This document shows positions 26,764 through 37,413 of a stretch of 64,000 nt of DNA, one piece after another. The position numbers were made by a program, and so were the translations under genes. A model generated the notes under the pieces. It was not told where the DNA came from. It made no database searches and saw nothing but the letters and a program-made list of their open reading frames with translations. The DNA is from Palleniella intestinalis. Its GTDB lineage: Bacteria > Bacteroidota > Bacteroidia > Bacteroidales > Bacteroidaceae. The stretch's first letter is position 1; each line of letters opens with the position of its first letter. Location: positions 310,001-374,000 of the forward strand of contig NZ_JABKKG010000002.1 in NCBI RefSeq assembly GCF_013166595.1, read 5' to 3'.

Positions 26764-27578
26764 TTTTTACGTTTTGCGTTCTTTGTGCGTACAATGTCAA
26801 AGAGGTATGTTCCCTTGAACACTATACTATTATGATTGGAGCGTGAGAAATGGTCTTGCTTCGAATCGCCATAAATATTTCCAAGACCGTAGTAGTAACG
26901 GGCCTCCAAAGCTATATGTCCCACCTTTTTCATGGAAAGTTCCATACCAAGGCCTGCCGTTATGCCGAAGTCAAACTTTTTCTCAACAGGCATCGCATAC
27001 TGTGCACATTCCGGACTGACCCTCTCAGGGTCTGTCTTCAAAGCATCCTCATATTCGAAATTTGTCGTGGCTTCTTCCGAAAGCATAAACCCGAACTGAG
27101 GGCCCATGTTCAGAAAAAACTTTGCACCTTTTTCCTCTCTTCCCCACCCCAAATGGGCAAGCAAGGGAATCTGGAAATAAGATATTCTACGCTGATAAGC
27201 TGCCGCTTCTCCTGTGTGAGCGCCGGTCTGCAATATACACGGAAGACCATCTATGCTCTCTATACGTTCCTTCCAACCAAGCTCTGCATAATTCAATTCA
27301 ATCTGTATGGCACAGATAGTGTTGAAATATTTCTCACACGTGTAACGAGCAGTGACACCGAAATTTATGCCTCCAAGCATATCCTGCGGTATGCTGTTTT
27401 CAAAAGCGATTTTATTAAGCTGGTAACCGCCATTGAATCCAATGACAAAGTCATTACGATAGTCTCCTACCTGTGCTTTTGCATCAGGAGCAAACAACAT
27501 GGAACCCAGTGCCGTGAATGCTACAACACTAAAGAGCCGTCTGTATGTTCTCACAAGAATCCTCATCACTCCACCCAT
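26760..27578 (-). CDS. PorT-like outer-membrane beta-barrel protein
   Basis: 272 residues (268 if started at the second ATG, 27566, which has GGTGGAG four bases before it). A signal peptide ends near ...LFAPDAKAQ. The rest alternates hydrophobic strands, e.g. [31 protein letters not shown] and [14 protein letters not shown], ending in a KGTYLFDIV strand; this is the outer-membrane beta-barrel/PorT-type fold of Bacteroidetes. The role is unknown; PorT itself serves type IX secretion, but I cannot claim that here. It follows the LysM protein by 3 bases and overlaps thyA. Confidence 0.75.
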   Translation of the reverse strand: MGGVMRILVRTYRRLFSVVAFTALGSMLFAPDAKAQVGDYRNDFVIGFNGGYQLNKIAFENSIPQDMLGGINFGVTARYTCEKYFNTICAIQIELNYAELGWKERIESIDGLPCILQTGAHTGEAAAYQRRISYFQIPLLAHLGWGREEKGAKFFLNMGPQFGFMLSEEATTNFEYEDALKTDPERVSPECAQYAMPVEKKFDFGITAGLGMELSMKKVGHIALEARYYYGLGNIYGDSKQDHFSRSNHNSIVFKGTYLFDIVRTKNAKRKK

Positions 27579-27581
27579 GTT

Positions 27582-28907
27582 TTAGAAATGAATAAGCATG
27601 AATGCAGTATTCTTATAACCACCCTTACTAACACGTTCAAAAATCAAAGGTGTCTGCACCGGTGTATAGTTACGCTGGGAAGAAGTACCATGAAATTCCT
27701 TTCCATATTTTTTGTAACCTTTCACAAAAAACATCAGATGGTCATAACCTGTAATGGCAAAACGAGGAATAGCACTCTGCATCGGTGTCTTGAAATAGTC
27801 AAGATACTCCTTCTCCAGACGCTTCACTCCGGATGATGCAGTGTCAAGGTTGTATACAGAAGGAACATAGGCGTCATATTTATGGAACTTATTCTGCAAT
27901 GTCTTTGTGTACATAAACCACTCATTGTAACCGAACATTGATATTAGCATACCGGGGGTTGCCTGTGAAAGAATATCGAGTTTTTCTATAGCCTTGGCAG
28001 TCTCAGCATAACGTCCGGTGTTCAATACTACCACGTTCCGCATGCTTCCGGAAAATGCCTTTGCAAACATTTCCGGAGAACTATTCAGATTGGTTATGCT
28101 GTATGCTATTTTCTTTTCCTCAAGGCGTTTGCGCAATCCGAAAGTAAATGCGCCTTTCTTGGATGTGACATCATTGCAATCGATAAACACAGGATGGGCA
28201 TTGGCAAACTGCACCATAAACTGGTCTATGGACCTTGATGTTATGTCCGCCTGTGTCTGATAGACCTGATGTATCTGTGGGCAAGTCTGCACATCATCAC
28301 CGGTAATGGAGAACGGAATAACCATGGCAATGTTCTTCTCCATACAGAAATCCGCCAACTGCCGAACTTGTGATGTGTAAAGAGGTCCGAACACCACATT
28401 ACATTTCGCCGCATTTGTAGCAGAAAGAGTATTGCCTATGTTATCTTCTTCCGCCACATTCCAAGCATTGATTGTCAGATTGTACCCTTCCTTCCTCAAG
28501 TCTTTGGCAGCAAGGAGCATACCACGGTAATACTCCACCATACGCTTGCCATCACCATTGATGTCATGCAGCGGAAGCATCACCCCTACATTAATCATTG
28601 AGGAACTGACGGGCGTTTTGGTGGCAGACTTAGTGACAGTTGTTGCCGGCTGTGTTACAGACAACTGAGGATTATGTTCCGGAATATTCACCGACATGCC
28701 TTTCTTCAATACAAAATCCGGCTCACGCATAAAAGGATTGGCATTTCTCAGTTCGTCAATCGTAACCCCATACTCTTTAGCTATGCCAAATACAGTCTCC
28801 TTTTTCTTCACCTTATGGACAGAAAGGATTTTTTGGGCAGATAATGACATTCCGCCAAAAAGGAACATGACCAAAACAAATATTGTTGTGTAAAATGCGT
28901 GTTTCAT
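27582..28907 (-). CDS. Secreted LysM plus periplasmic-binding-protein-like (PBP1) protein
   Basis: 441 residues. A signal peptide (to about residue 24) is followed by a LysM peptidoglycan-binding domain at about 30-77 (HKVKKKETVFGIAKEYGVTI). A Ser/Thr/Pro linker leads to a PBP1-like domain from about 104 (INVGVMLPLHDINGDGKRMV, then YYRGMLLAAKDLRKEGYNL). This fusion is recurrent in Bacteroidetes, usually described as a LysM or amino-acid-binding-like protein with no proven ligand. It is the first gene of the run LysM-PBP1, barrel, thyA, each touching the next, so a cell-envelope role for the first two is reasonable. Confidence 0.82.
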   Translation of the reverse strand: MKHAFYTTIFVLVMFLFGGMSLSAQKILSVHKVKKKETVFGIAKEYGVTIDELRNANPFMREPDFVLKKGMSVNIPEHNPQLSVTQPATTVTKSATKTPVSSSMINVGVMLPLHDINGDGKRMVEYYRGMLLAAKDLRKEGYNLTINAWNVAEEDNIGNTLSATNAAKCNVVFGPLYTSQVRQLADFCMEKNIAMVIPFSITGDDVQTCPQIHQVYQTQADITSRSIDQFMVQFANAHPVFIDCNDVTSKKGAFTFGLRKRLEEKKIAYSITNLNSSPEMFAKAFSGSMRNVVVLNTGRYAETAKAIEKLDILSQATPGMLISMFGYNEWFMYTKTLQNKFHKYDAYVPSVYNLDTASSGVKRLEKEYLDYFKTPMQSAIPRFAITGYDHLMFFVKGYKKYGKEFHGTSSQRNYTPVQTPLIFERVSKGGYKNTAFMLIHF

Positions 28908-29085
28908 ATCTTACATCCTAAAATTAAAGATTACGGACTATACTATACTTGCGTTCTTGTATGTTTCTGCAGGGACACTCTCGTAAAGATATTGCAAAAC
29001 AACTCCATTAAAATGCAAAAAGCGTCAAGACCTGATTAGCAGTGCCCTACTTATGTTAATTTGACCGCAAAATTAGTTATTTTTC

Positions 29086-29116
29086 TTTGATTAACAAAGT
29101 TTTTTTACTACTTTTG
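29086..29116 (+). promoter_or_regulatory. Promoter of the gliding-domain gene and uvrA
   Basis: TTTG (29086-29089), 19 bases, TACTTTTG (29109-29116): full consensus, 34 bases before the first ATG. Confidence 0.85.
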
Positions 29117-29150
29117 CACAAAATTCGCAATTAAAAATACATGTATTCCT

Positions 29151-29876
29151 ATGAGATATTTGTTCTTGGCTGTAATGCTTGCAACGGCACACTCTCTTTT
29201 CGGGCAGTCTGTGGTGCCTTCCATAATGCCTTCTGTCGAATACACTACCCCTGACGGTCAAATTGATAGCACGCCCCAGAAAGAGAATGCCTCTGCTCCT
29301 GTCAGTGCATCATTCCGCGCCAATCCTACAGACGCAGATGATTGGGACGCGCACTATGAATGGCGGTTCACAAAAGAGGGAGAAGAAGAGCCATATCTCA
29401 CACGTTACGATGAAAATACAGATGTGGTTTTCACAGACTTCGGCAAAGTGTCCATTGTATGCTACGTTCAATTTGTCCATAAAGAGGACAAAAACAACAT
29501 CGTCCTGATAAGGGACAACTATTGGGGAGTGGAGCAAATGCCGTTCTCTATCAATGTTTCCTCATCCAAACTTGAGATGCCAAACGCTTTCTCACCTAAC
29601 GGTGATGGAATAAATGATATATACAAGCCGAAAAGCGGCTACTTATCCATCGTTGAATTCCATGCCACAATATACAACCGTTGGGGACAAAAGATTTTCT
29701 CCTGGGATGACCCGTCCACAGGATGGGATGGCACTCATAATGGCAAACCCGTAAAAGACGGAGTCTACTACTGCATAGTCAAGGCACGCGGTGCCGACGG
29801 CAACACATTCAACTACAAACGCGATGTCAACCTGCTGCGCGGATATGACACAACCTCAACCACAACAAACCCATGA
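29151..29876 (+). CDS. Small secreted protein with gliding-motility-associated C-terminal domain
   Basis: 241 residues. A signal peptide ([19 protein letters not shown]) precedes a PKD-like beta domain and a C-terminal gliding-motility/T9SS type B domain: [16 protein letters not shown] at about 149-164, YNRWGQKIF and [20 protein letters not shown]. Such domains normally end very long secreted proteins and send them through the type IX secretion system; here the carrier is very short. The stop overlaps the uvrA start by 4 bases (ATGA), so the two are translated together, which is odd for an exported protein and a DNA-repair protein. Confidence 0.85.
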   Translation: MRYLFLAVMLATAHSLFGQSVVPSIMPSVEYTTPDGQIDSTPQKENASAPVSASFRANPTDADDWDAHYEWRFTKEGEEEPYLTRYDENTDVVFTDFGKVSIVCYVQFVHKEDKNNIVLIRDNYWGVEQMPFSINVSSSKLEMPNAFSPNGDGINDIYKPKSGYLSIVEFHATIYNRWGQKIFSWDDPSTGWDGTHNGKPVKDGVYYCIVKARGADGNTFNYKRDVNLLRGYDTTSTTTNP

Positions 29877-32713
29877 TTGAAGTATTTGGAGCAAGGGTAC
29901 ACAACCTTAAAAACATAGACGTACAGATACCGAGAAACTCACTCACCGTAATAACAGGACTCTCCGGTTCCGGAAAGTCTTCATTGGCTTTCGACACAAT
30001 CTTCGCAGAAGGGCAGCGACGGTACATCGAGACTTTCTCCGCTTATGCACGCAATTTCCTTGGCAACATGGAACGCCCTGATGTTGACAAAATTACCGGA
30101 CTCTCACCGGTAATCTCCATTGAGCAAAAGACAACAAACAAGAATCCGCGTTCCACAGTCGGCACACAGACCGAGATTTACGATTTCCTGCGTCTGCTGT
30201 TTGCACGTGCAGGAGAAGCGTATTCATGGATGACCGGTGAGAAAATGGTCCGCTATACGGAGGAGAAGGTCATCAGCATGATACTCGAACGCTATGCGGG
30301 AAAAAAGATTTATGTCCTTGCCCCACTTATCAGGAACAGGAAGGGCCATTACCGCGAACTTTTCGACCAAATGCGCAGAAAAGGCTATCTCTATGTACGT
30401 GTCGACGGGAAAGTGCTTGAACTGGAGGAAGGCATGCGTGTTGACAGATACAAAAACCACGACATAGAGGTGGTCGTTGACAAACTTGCCGTAAAAAACG
30501 GTTCTGAGGAACGACTAAAAAACACTGTTGCCAATGCCATGAGACAAGGCGACGGGCTGGTGATGATTCTTGACAAAGACACCGAAGAGACAAAGTTCTT
30601 CTCAAAACGCCTCATGTGTCCGACTTCCGGTATAGCATACAAAGACCCTGCCCCTAACATATTTTCCTTCAACTCTCCTGAAGGTGCGTGTCCGCGTTGC
30701 AAAGGTCTCGGCTACATAAATGAAATAGATGTTGACAAAATAATCCCTGACAAGAAAATGTCCATTTACAGTGGAGGCATAACGGCACTGGGGAAATACA
30801 AGGCGCAACTCATCTTCTGGCAGATAGAATCCATACTTTCCGATTATGGATGCACACTGAAGACTCCTATAAAAGACATTCCGGAAGAAGCTATGAGCGA
30901 AATCTTATACGGACGGCTTGAGGATGTCCGTGTGTCAAAGGACCTTGTCAAGACTTCTTCTGACTATTTTACAGACTACCAAGGAGTTATTAAGTACATT
31001 CGTTCCATAATGGATGACAACGACAGCGCTGCCGGACAGAAATGGGCTGACCAATTCCTTGACACTTGCACGTGTCCTACTTGTCAGGGACAACGACTTG
31101 ACAAGGAGGCTCTGTCTTACCGTATATGGGAAAAAAACATTGCGGAACTCGCTTCAATGGACATTGTCAGCTTAAAGGATTGGCTCACCGAAGCAGAGAA
31201 ACATCTTTCCGACTGGCAAAAGAAAATAGCAACCGAAATTCTCAAAGAAATACATACACGACTGAATTTCCTCCTTGATGTAGGATTGGATTACTTGTCT
31301 CTCAACCGCCAGTCTGCAACATTGTCCGGTGGAGAATCACAACGCATCCGTCTTGCAACACAGATTGGCTCGCAACTCGTCAATGTGCTTTACATTCTTG
31401 ATGAGCCGTCCATAGGATTGCACCAACGTGACAACGAGCGGCTTATACGCTCTCTGAAAGAATTACGCGACCTTGGCAACACCGTCATTGTCGTAGAACA
31501 CGACCGTGACATGATGCTTGCCGCAGACTGGATTATAGACATCGGTCCGAAAGCAGGAAGGAAAGGTGGTGAAGTGGTATTCCAAGGTACTCCTGCCGAC
31601 ATGATGAAGACCAACACCATCACTGCACATTATCTTTCAGGAGAACGGAAGATTGAGTTACCTACCGAGATTCTTCCTGACGGTGAGAAACATATTCTTC
31701 GCCGACAGACAAACAGCGGCTGCATAAAGATAAAAGGTGCGCACGGAAATAATCTCAAAGGCGTGACAGTAGAATTCCCTCTCGGAGTACTGACTGTTGT
31801 CACGGGTGTGTCCGGTTCTGGAAAATCCACACTGATAAATGAGACTCTGCAACCGATTCTGTCACAGCATTTCTATCACTCGCACAAGCGCCCTATGCCT
31901 TATGACAAGGTGGAGGGACTGGAACTTATAGACAAGGTGGTCACCGTCGACCAAAGCCCTATCGGACGCACTCCACGTTCCAATCCGGCAACCTACACAG
32001 GTGTCTTCTCTGACATACGCAACCTGTTCATACAACTTCCTGAATCAAAAATCAGAGGTTATAAACCCGGACGTTTCTCATTCAATGTCAAAGGAGGACG
32101 CTGTGAGACTTGTAGCGGCAACGGTTACAAAAGCATCGAAATGAACTTCCTGCCTGATGTGCTCGTACCATGCGAGACATGCCACGGAAACCGTTACAAC
32201 CGTGAGACATTGGAAGTGCGCTACAAAGGAAAATCCATTGCCAACGTGCTTGACATGACTGTGAACCAGGCGGTGGAGTTCTTCGAGAACGTACCAAATA
32301 TCCTTCAAAAGATAAAGACAATACAGGATGTCGGTCTTGGATACATCAAGTTAGGCCAATCGTCCACTACCCTCTCAGGCGGTGAAAGCCAGCGCATCAA
32401 ACTTGCAACAGAACTCGCAAAAAGAGATACAGGCAAAACTCTATACATCTTTGACGAACCGACTACGGGACTTCATTTTGAGGATATACGCATTCTCATG
32501 GGAGTTCTGCAGAAACTTGTCGACAAAGGCAACACCGTGATTGTCATTGAGCACAACCTTGATGTCATAAAGCTTGCTGACTGGATTATTGACATGGGAC
32601 CGGAAGGTGGCGCAAAGGGCGGCACACTGCTATCCTGCGGCACTCCGGAAAAAGTTGCGAAGGTGCAGAAAGGATTCACCCCGCGATTCCTTAAAGAAGA
32701 ACTGGAGCGGTAA
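29873..32713 (+). CDS. uvrA: UvrABC excision-repair ATPase UvrA
   Basis: 946 residues, full length. It recognises DNA lesions with UvrB in nucleotide-excision repair. Walker A sites are GLSGSGKSS (29-37) and GVSGSGKST (near 640). Both ABC signatures are present ([24 protein letters not shown]), as are zinc-binding pairs ([16 protein letters not shown] with CETCHGN). It is the second gene after the gliding-domain protein and uses the promoter at 29086. No deviation from the family is seen. Confidence 0.98.
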   Translation: MIEVFGARVHNLKNIDVQIPRNSLTVITGLSGSGKSSLAFDTIFAEGQRRYIETFSAYARNFLGNMERPDVDKITGLSPVISIEQKTTNKNPRSTVGTQTEIYDFLRLLFARAGEAYSWMTGEKMVRYTEEKVISMILERYAGKKIYVLAPLIRNRKGHYRELFDQMRRKGYLYVRVDGKVLELEEGMRVDRYKNHDIEVVVDKLAVKNGSEERLKNTVANAMRQGDGLVMILDKDTEETKFFSKRLMCPTSGIAYKDPAPNIFSFNSPEGACPRCKGLGYINEIDVDKIIPDKKMSIYSGGITALGKYKAQLIFWQIESILSDYGCTLKTPIKDIPEEAMSEILYGRLEDVRVSKDLVKTSSDYFTDYQGVIKYIRSIMDDNDSAAGQKWADQFLDTCTCPTCQGQRLDKEALSYRIWEKNIAELASMDIVSLKDWLTEAEKHLSDWQKKIATEILKEIHTRLNFLLDVGLDYLSLNRQSATLSGGESQRIRLATQIGSQLVNVLYILDEPSIGLHQRDNERLIRSLKELRDLGNTVIVVEHDRDMMLAADWIIDIGPKAGRKGGEVVFQGTPADMMKTNTITAHYLSGERKIELPTEILPDGEKHILRRQTNSGCIKIKGAHGNNLKGVTVEFPLGVLTVVTGVSGSGKSTLINETLQPILSQHFYHSHKRPMPYDKVEGLELIDKVVTVDQSPIGRTPRSNPATYTGVFSDIRNLFIQLPESKIRGYKPGRFSFNVKGGRCETCSGNGYKSIEMNFLPDVLVPCETCHGNRYNRETLEVRYKGKSIANVLDMTVNQAVEFFENVPNILQKIKTIQDVGLGYIKLGQSSTTLSGGESQRIKLATELAKRDTGKTLYIFDEPTTGLHFEDIRILMGVLQKLVDKGNTVIVIEHNLDVIKLADWIIDMGPEGGAKGGTLLSCGTPEKVAKVQKGFTPRFLKEELER

Positions 32714-32760
32714 TACATAAGTTAGTCCGCAAACCCAAACTTATCAAAGACTATAAAACA

Positions 32761-33420
32761 ATGAAAGAGATACTTGATTTCTTCACCGAACTGGCAAAGA
32801 ACAATGAGAAAGCATGGTTCGACGCACACAAATCTGAATATAAGGCTGTCAAAGCGAAATTCGATGCCTTTGCGTTGGAATTCATGAAAGGAGTGGAGGA
32901 GTTTGACCCTCGCGTGCAGGGACTCGGAGTCAATGACATAACATATCGCATCTACCGTGACTTGCGTTTCACACAGGACAAAAGTCCATATAAGACATGG
33001 CACGGTGTCTATGTCTGTCCAAGAGGCAAGAAATCAGGAATGTCCGGCTACTATATTCATTTTGAACCTGCCACTGACACGTATTTCCTCTGTGCCGGAC
33101 TCTATAATCCGGAAAAGGATGTCGTGAAAAGCATTCGTGAGGAGATTATGTGCAATGGTGACAAAGTGATGGAAGCCTTATCCTTATGCGAGGATTTCCA
33201 ACTGCCATGGGACAAGGCTCTTAAAAAGATTCCGGCAGGATTCAGCCCTACGGACAAGTACAGTGACTACTACCGACTGAGAAGCTTTGAAATCTACAAG
33301 CCTGTCAGAAAGCGCGATGTACTGAAAAAGGATTTCCTGAAGAACGCTCTTGAGGATTTCAGAAGGACTTACGAATACAACGAAATCCTCAACCGATGCT
33401 ACGACTACGCAAAGGACTGA
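32761..33420 (+). CDS. DUF2461 domain protein
   Basis: 219 residues, the usual length for this family (TIGR02453). Typical stretches are FFTELAKNNEKAWFDAHK at the N-terminus, YRIYRDLRFTQDKSPYKTW near 62 and the GYYIHFEP strand near 98. The function of the family is unknown; it is cytoplasmic. It follows uvrA by 47 bases and may be cotranscribed. Confidence 0.87.
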   Translation: MKEILDFFTELAKNNEKAWFDAHKSEYKAVKAKFDAFALEFMKGVEEFDPRVQGLGVNDITYRIYRDLRFTQDKSPYKTWHGVYVCPRGKKSGMSGYYIHFEPATDTYFLCAGLYNPEKDVVKSIREEIMCNGDKVMEALSLCEDFQLPWDKALKKIPAGFSPTDKYSDYYRLRSFEIYKPVRKRDVLKKDFLKNALEDFRRTYEYNEILNRCYDYAKD

Positions 33421-33508
33421 TGCACTGCTCAAACAGCGCAACAAGCATACCGCAGCAAAGCATACTTTGACAACACCCCATTTTTCTCACCCCTAAACCT
33501 AAATACCT

Positions 33509-35554
33509 ATGAGACAGCATGTCCTCACCCTGTTATTTCTCCTCCTGCCCTCATTCCTTTTTGCGCAGGAGGAGAGCGATACATTCCAAGATGTCTACAA
33601 TTCGCTGTCTGACATGGATGATTTCGATGAGGAAGGATGGACAGAGGCGTATGACAACCTTACCGCCATGGCACAAATGCCACAGAACATCAATGCTGCA
33701 ACCTACGAAGATTTGCTGGCAGTCCCATTGCTTACAGAGGAACAGGCTGTCGCCATAATATATTATCGTGACCTTTACGGTGACCTCCGTTCTATCTCAG
33801 AACTGTCACTCATCACTGCTCTCGACCCTCCACGATGCAAAATTCTCTCATCCATATTCTATGCCGAACCAATACCCAATAATGCAAAAGGCATACTGAA
33901 ATATCCGAAAAGCAGTCTGCTGATGACTCTTGCCGTCCCGACTTATGAGCGGAAGGGGTTCAAAGAGGGGAAATATCTTGGCGACAAACTGAGCCATAGC
34001 ATAAGATACCAACTGAAAACGAAACGTCTGCAGATAGGCCTGACAGCATCCAAAGACGCCGGAGAACAGTTTTTCTGTGGCGAGAACCGAAAAGGCTGGG
34101 ACTTTTACACTGGGTTCGCACGCCTGAAAGAGACCGGAATAATGAAAGACTTGATTGTCGGACATTATCAGGTTTCTATAGGAATGGGACTTGTCATGAA
34201 CAATGGCTACCGCCTTTCAAAGACTTCATTGCTGCTTACACAGCCGTCTTCCAAAACCTCCCTGCGCGGACATACATCAAAAATGGAGAGCAATTACTTG
34301 CAAGGAGTCGCCTCAACCATAGCACTATGGCATAGGAATGCGACAAAGAACATTTCTCTTACCCCATTCCTGTCATGGAAATATCTTGATGCAACGATGT
34401 CCAACACAGAGCCTCCAACAATTTCCACAATCAGCTCCAACGGCTACCACCGCACAAAGGAAGAACTCATGCGACGGTATGCCACGACACAGATGGTAGC
34501 CGGTGCTTCGCTCGTGTACACATCATTGCCCTTTCGCATCGGCTTGAACATTGTGCACACTCATCTCAGCGACTCGCTCGCACCGTCTAAAAAACAGATG
34601 TACCGCCGCTATTATCCTGAAGGAGAGAATTTTACTGACGGCTCACTCTTCTACTCTTTCATAAGCCCGAAACTGCAAATCTCCGGTGAGACTGCATTTG
34701 GAAAGGCTGCAAAATACAATAAAAAGGAGAAGGACGGCATAGCCATTGCAACAGCAAATGCCATCAGGTGGAATTTCCACCAACAGTGGTCGGCATTCGC
34801 TTTGCAAAGGTTTTACAGTTACCGGCATACATCCTTGCTCGGAAGGAGCTTCGGCGATGTCAGCAACTGCCAGAATGAGAATGGCATCTATGCAGGCATG
34901 ATGACAACAGCATTGCGCCACCTTACCCTTTCCGCATACATCGACGGCTCTTATCATCCTTGGATAAGGTACGGATATGACAACAGCTCATGCTCATGGG
35001 ACACATATCTCTCAGCTGCCTATGAACATAAGAACCTTTCCGCAACAATGAAGTACCGCTACCGCGAACAGGCTGTATCCGAAACCGGTTCTATCCTTCC
35101 GCAATTCAGAAGCAAAATCAATGGCACAGCACAACATACATTGCGGTCTACCGTCAAATATACCTTCGGGCGGTTTCAATCCTCCTCGCAGCTTCAAGGG
35201 ACATTCCTCCCGACATCCGACGACTGGGGCTATCTACTTTCTGAAGGCTTCGGCTACCAAGCCACAAGGTGGTCATTATGGTTGTCCGTCACATACTTCA
35301 AGACTTCTGATTATCTCTCTCGCCTTTACATGACAGACAAGAGCATAACCTATGGCGCAACCTCCAGCATGCTATACGGTCAAGGGCTTCGCACAAACCT
35401 GCTCGCAAAAACAATAATCATCAAAGGCCTGCAAGCCTCAGTACGCTGCAACATCCTGAACTATTTCGACCGTGACAAAATCTCCTCCTCTTACCAACAG
35501 ATAGACTCTTCCTCGCAAACTGACCTTTATTTCCAACTAAACTGGACATTCTAA
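33509..35554 (+). CDS. Helix-hairpin-helix protein with predicted outer-membrane barrel
   Basis: 681 residues. A signal peptide (to FLFAQ) is followed by a helix-hairpin-helix region at about 50-110 (NINAATYEDLLAVPLLTEEQ, then DLRSISELSLITALDP), resembling ComEA repeats. The remaining 540 residues are rich in alternating strands and aromatic residues and end in LYFQLNWTF, a barrel-like C-terminal phenylalanine. Bacteroidetes have many such proteins of unknown role; DNA handling at the surface is a guess from the HhH motifs only. It stands at the end of the uvrA run, 88 bases after DUF2461. Confidence 0.78.
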   Translation: MRQHVLTLLFLLLPSFLFAQEESDTFQDVYNSLSDMDDFDEEGWTEAYDNLTAMAQMPQNINAATYEDLLAVPLLTEEQAVAIIYYRDLYGDLRSISELSLITALDPPRCKILSSIFYAEPIPNNAKGILKYPKSSLLMTLAVPTYERKGFKEGKYLGDKLSHSIRYQLKTKRLQIGLTASKDAGEQFFCGENRKGWDFYTGFARLKETGIMKDLIVGHYQVSIGMGLVMNNGYRLSKTSLLLTQPSSKTSLRGHTSKMESNYLQGVASTIALWHRNATKNISLTPFLSWKYLDATMSNTEPPTISTISSNGYHRTKEELMRRYATTQMVAGASLVYTSLPFRIGLNIVHTHLSDSLAPSKKQMYRRYYPEGENFTDGSLFYSFISPKLQISGETAFGKAAKYNKKEKDGIAIATANAIRWNFHQQWSAFALQRFYSYRHTSLLGRSFGDVSNCQNENGIYAGMMTTALRHLTLSAYIDGSYHPWIRYGYDNSSCSWDTYLSAAYEHKNLSATMKYRYREQAVSETGSILPQFRSKINGTAQHTLRSTVKYTFGRFQSSSQLQGTFLPTSDDWGYLLSEGFGYQATRWSLWLSVTYFKTSDYLSRLYMTDKSITYGATSSMLYGQGLRTNLLAKTIIIKGLQASVRCNILNYFDRDKISSSYQQIDSSSQTDLYFQLNWTF

Positions 35555-35578
35555 TTCCGCCGCCCGTTATCATTTACC

Positions 35579-35666
35579 AGCAGAACAATATAATAATCTT
35601 ATACAACATAACCAATAAGGTTTTGCCATGGAATCAATAAGGTTTCACTACATAATCAATAAGGTG
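35579..35666. repeat. 22-nt-period degenerate tandem array, tract 2
   Basis: Four rows of exactly 22 nt (starts 35579, 35601, 35623, 35645). The last three share AATAAGGT(T/G) at the same column, and the first has AATAATCTT there. It lies between the HhH gene and ncRNA copy B, so a transcript from copy B would run into it. Confidence 0.75.
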
Positions 35667-35699
35667 TTAAATTATACAACGACCGGCTTCTGATTTCTT

Positions 35700-35775
35700 T
35701 AAAAGCAAATATGGTAAATACATCAAAGAACACTTGTAATCTATCCTCCCGTTCTCAGAATTTCGATTGCAAGTG
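35700..35775 (-). ncRNA. Candidate structured non-coding RNA, copy B
   Basis: CACTTGCAATC (minus strand, 35775-35765) pairs with GATTACAAGTG (35741-35731) with one mismatch. Copy A keeps the same outer helix while its inner sequence differs, which suggests the structure is conserved. GTTCTTTGATGTATTTACCATA follows as in copy A. The downstream end is not clear. There is no protein gene on this strand before the convergent HhH gene. Confidence 0.5.
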
Positions 35776-35807
35776 CAAAGGTACAACATTTCACAAGCGA
35801 TTCCAAA
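35776..35807 (-). promoter_or_regulatory. Promoter of candidate ncRNA, copy B
   Basis: TACCTTTG (35776-35783), 20 bases, TTTG (35804-35807). The 49 or so bases from the -33 box into the hairpin match copy A (23271 on) at all but one position, in opposite orientation. Confidence 0.8.
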
Positions 35808-35955
35808 TTTTATAGGGGTACAAATGGGGATACACATGGGGGGACATCCATATATTTAATACCTACTGAACTCACAAAATTACATCCAATTAGAAAAAGG
35901 CATCACAGTCCTATATTACGACTGTGATACCAATATGTTTATGCCAAACATCCGA

Positions 35956-36762
35956 CTACCATGTTACAATCTTATCCACAATAGCTTGCTGCTCTGTTGA
36001 AGTACGACGCAAATAGATGCGTGTTGTCTCTATACTCTCATGCCCCATAAGATCAGCCAGTAATGAGATGTCATTGAATTTCTCAAGAAAATTCTTTGCA
36101 TAACGATGGCGGAACGAATGCGGATAAACAACTTGTGTATTCATTCCATATTTTGCAGCATAATTCTTTAACTGCTGTGAGATTCCTCTTGTAGTAATAC
36201 GCTCACCAAAGCGATTCAAAAACAGATAACCGGTTGTACGCCCCTCATTACCAAGCCAAACTATCGCCTCTTTACGTAAAGTCTTAGGAATGAACAAACG
36301 GCGATTCTTACCGCCTTTGGTGTAAAGGTCAATATATCCAACATTTACATGCTCTATCTTTATCTGAATCAATTCGCTCACACGTGCACCTGTAGCAGCA
36401 AGAAAACGCACAACAAAATACCATTCCTTGTTATCCTCCTTCTTCAGCTTATTCTTGAAAAACACATAGTCAGCATTGCTAATTACATTTTCCAAGAATG
36501 TCCGCTCTTGCACTTTTACCGACTTCAATCTCAGCCTTGAATGCTTTGTAAACTCAAGGTACTTATTGACAGCTTGAATACGCAGATTCACCGTCTTGGG
36601 CTTGAACTCTTCAATTAGATAAGCTTTATAAGCCAACAAGTTCCTCTTGGTAAGTTTTGGAAAACGCGCCTGATAATCGCGAACAGCATATAAATATGCC
36701 GCAATAGTGTTCTTCGACATATTACTATCACGAAGAAAAATCTCAAATTGTGTTGTTATCAT
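35956..36762 (-). CDS. Tyrosine recombinase/integrase
   Basis: 268 residues. It cuts and rejoins DNA at specific sites through a tyrosine. A SAM-like core-binding domain covers about 1-80 and the catalytic domain about 90-268. Arg 127 (GARVSEL), Lys near 149-152, His 215 and Arg 218 (HSFRHR), His 241 and the nucleophile Tyr 250 are present, so it looks active. Short recombinases of this type often invert hsdS cassettes in this phylum, but the nearest hsdS is 17 kb away. An IS630 element is inserted at the first base of its start codon, removing its native leader; expression is probably lost or altered. Confidence 0.88.
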   Translation of the reverse strand: MITTQFEIFLRDSNMSKNTIAAYLYAVRDYQARFPKLTKRNLLAYKAYLIEEFKPKTVNLRIQAVNKYLEFTKHSRLRLKSVKVQERTFLENVISNADYVFFKNKLKKEDNKEWYFVVRFLAATGARVSELIQIKIEHVNVGYIDLYTKGGKNRRLFIPKTLRKEAIVWLGNEGRTTGYLFLNRFGERITTRGISQQLKNYAAKYGMNTQVVYPHSFRHRYAKNFLEKFNDISLLADLMGHESIETTRIYLRRTSTEQQAIVDKIVTW

Positions 36763-36778
36763 AAGTTAGTCCACAAAA

Positions 36779-37413
36779 TTAAGCTACATGATTTTTGAAG
36801 TTAATCATAAGCCCATTCCCCATTGCTGCCAACGCTCTGTTTGCTGCGTAAAACAAAGTGTCCGGACTCATGTAATCATGCGTCTGAATCCATTTCCCTT
36901 TGAGCATCCGCCACAGGATTTCAGCGATGTTCAGATGCGGGGAGTATGGAGGGAGGAAGAATATGTGCATTCCTCGTTTCTCCCATACAGGACACAGTGC
37001 AAGCAGCTTTTTCGCCCTGTGGACAGGTGCGTTGTCAAGCACGATGACAGTCTTTCGCCTGATGGTAAAGGAGAAGTTGTCAAGGAAGGCTATCATCCTT
37101 TCGGTGTCAATGCTTTTGACGGTAGTAAACCAATGGGTACGGCAACAACGGTCCACCATGGCGAAGCAATTGAGCCGTGCGCCACGTTGGGACGGGACAT
37201 AGACATCTTCTTTGGAGAATTTCCAGCCGTAAGGCACATACCACTCCTCGCAAAGATGGGACTCGTCTCCATAATAGAGGTCTATCACACCCTTATGCCA
37301 CAGTTGCTCAAGCTCTTGCAACTCCCACAGCTTGTATTGGTAGAGTTGCGGCGAGGGTTTCCCCTTTGGGCGTTTTCTTATACGTCCAAATCTTGCGCCA
37401 ATGCGCTTAAAAA
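36779..37413 (-). CDS. IS630 transposase, catalytic DDE part (second frame)
   Basis: This frame is entered by -1 frameshift from the upstream part at 37408-37414; it is open up to 37462 but has no convincing own start. It holds the DDE domain: DLYYGDESHLCEEW (first Asp), VIVLDNAPVHRAKK (second Asp) and FLPPYSPHLNIAEILWRMLK (final Glu). Together with the N-terminal part it gives about 335 residues, normal for IS630. All acidic catalytic residues are present, so the element may still move. Confidence 0.88.
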
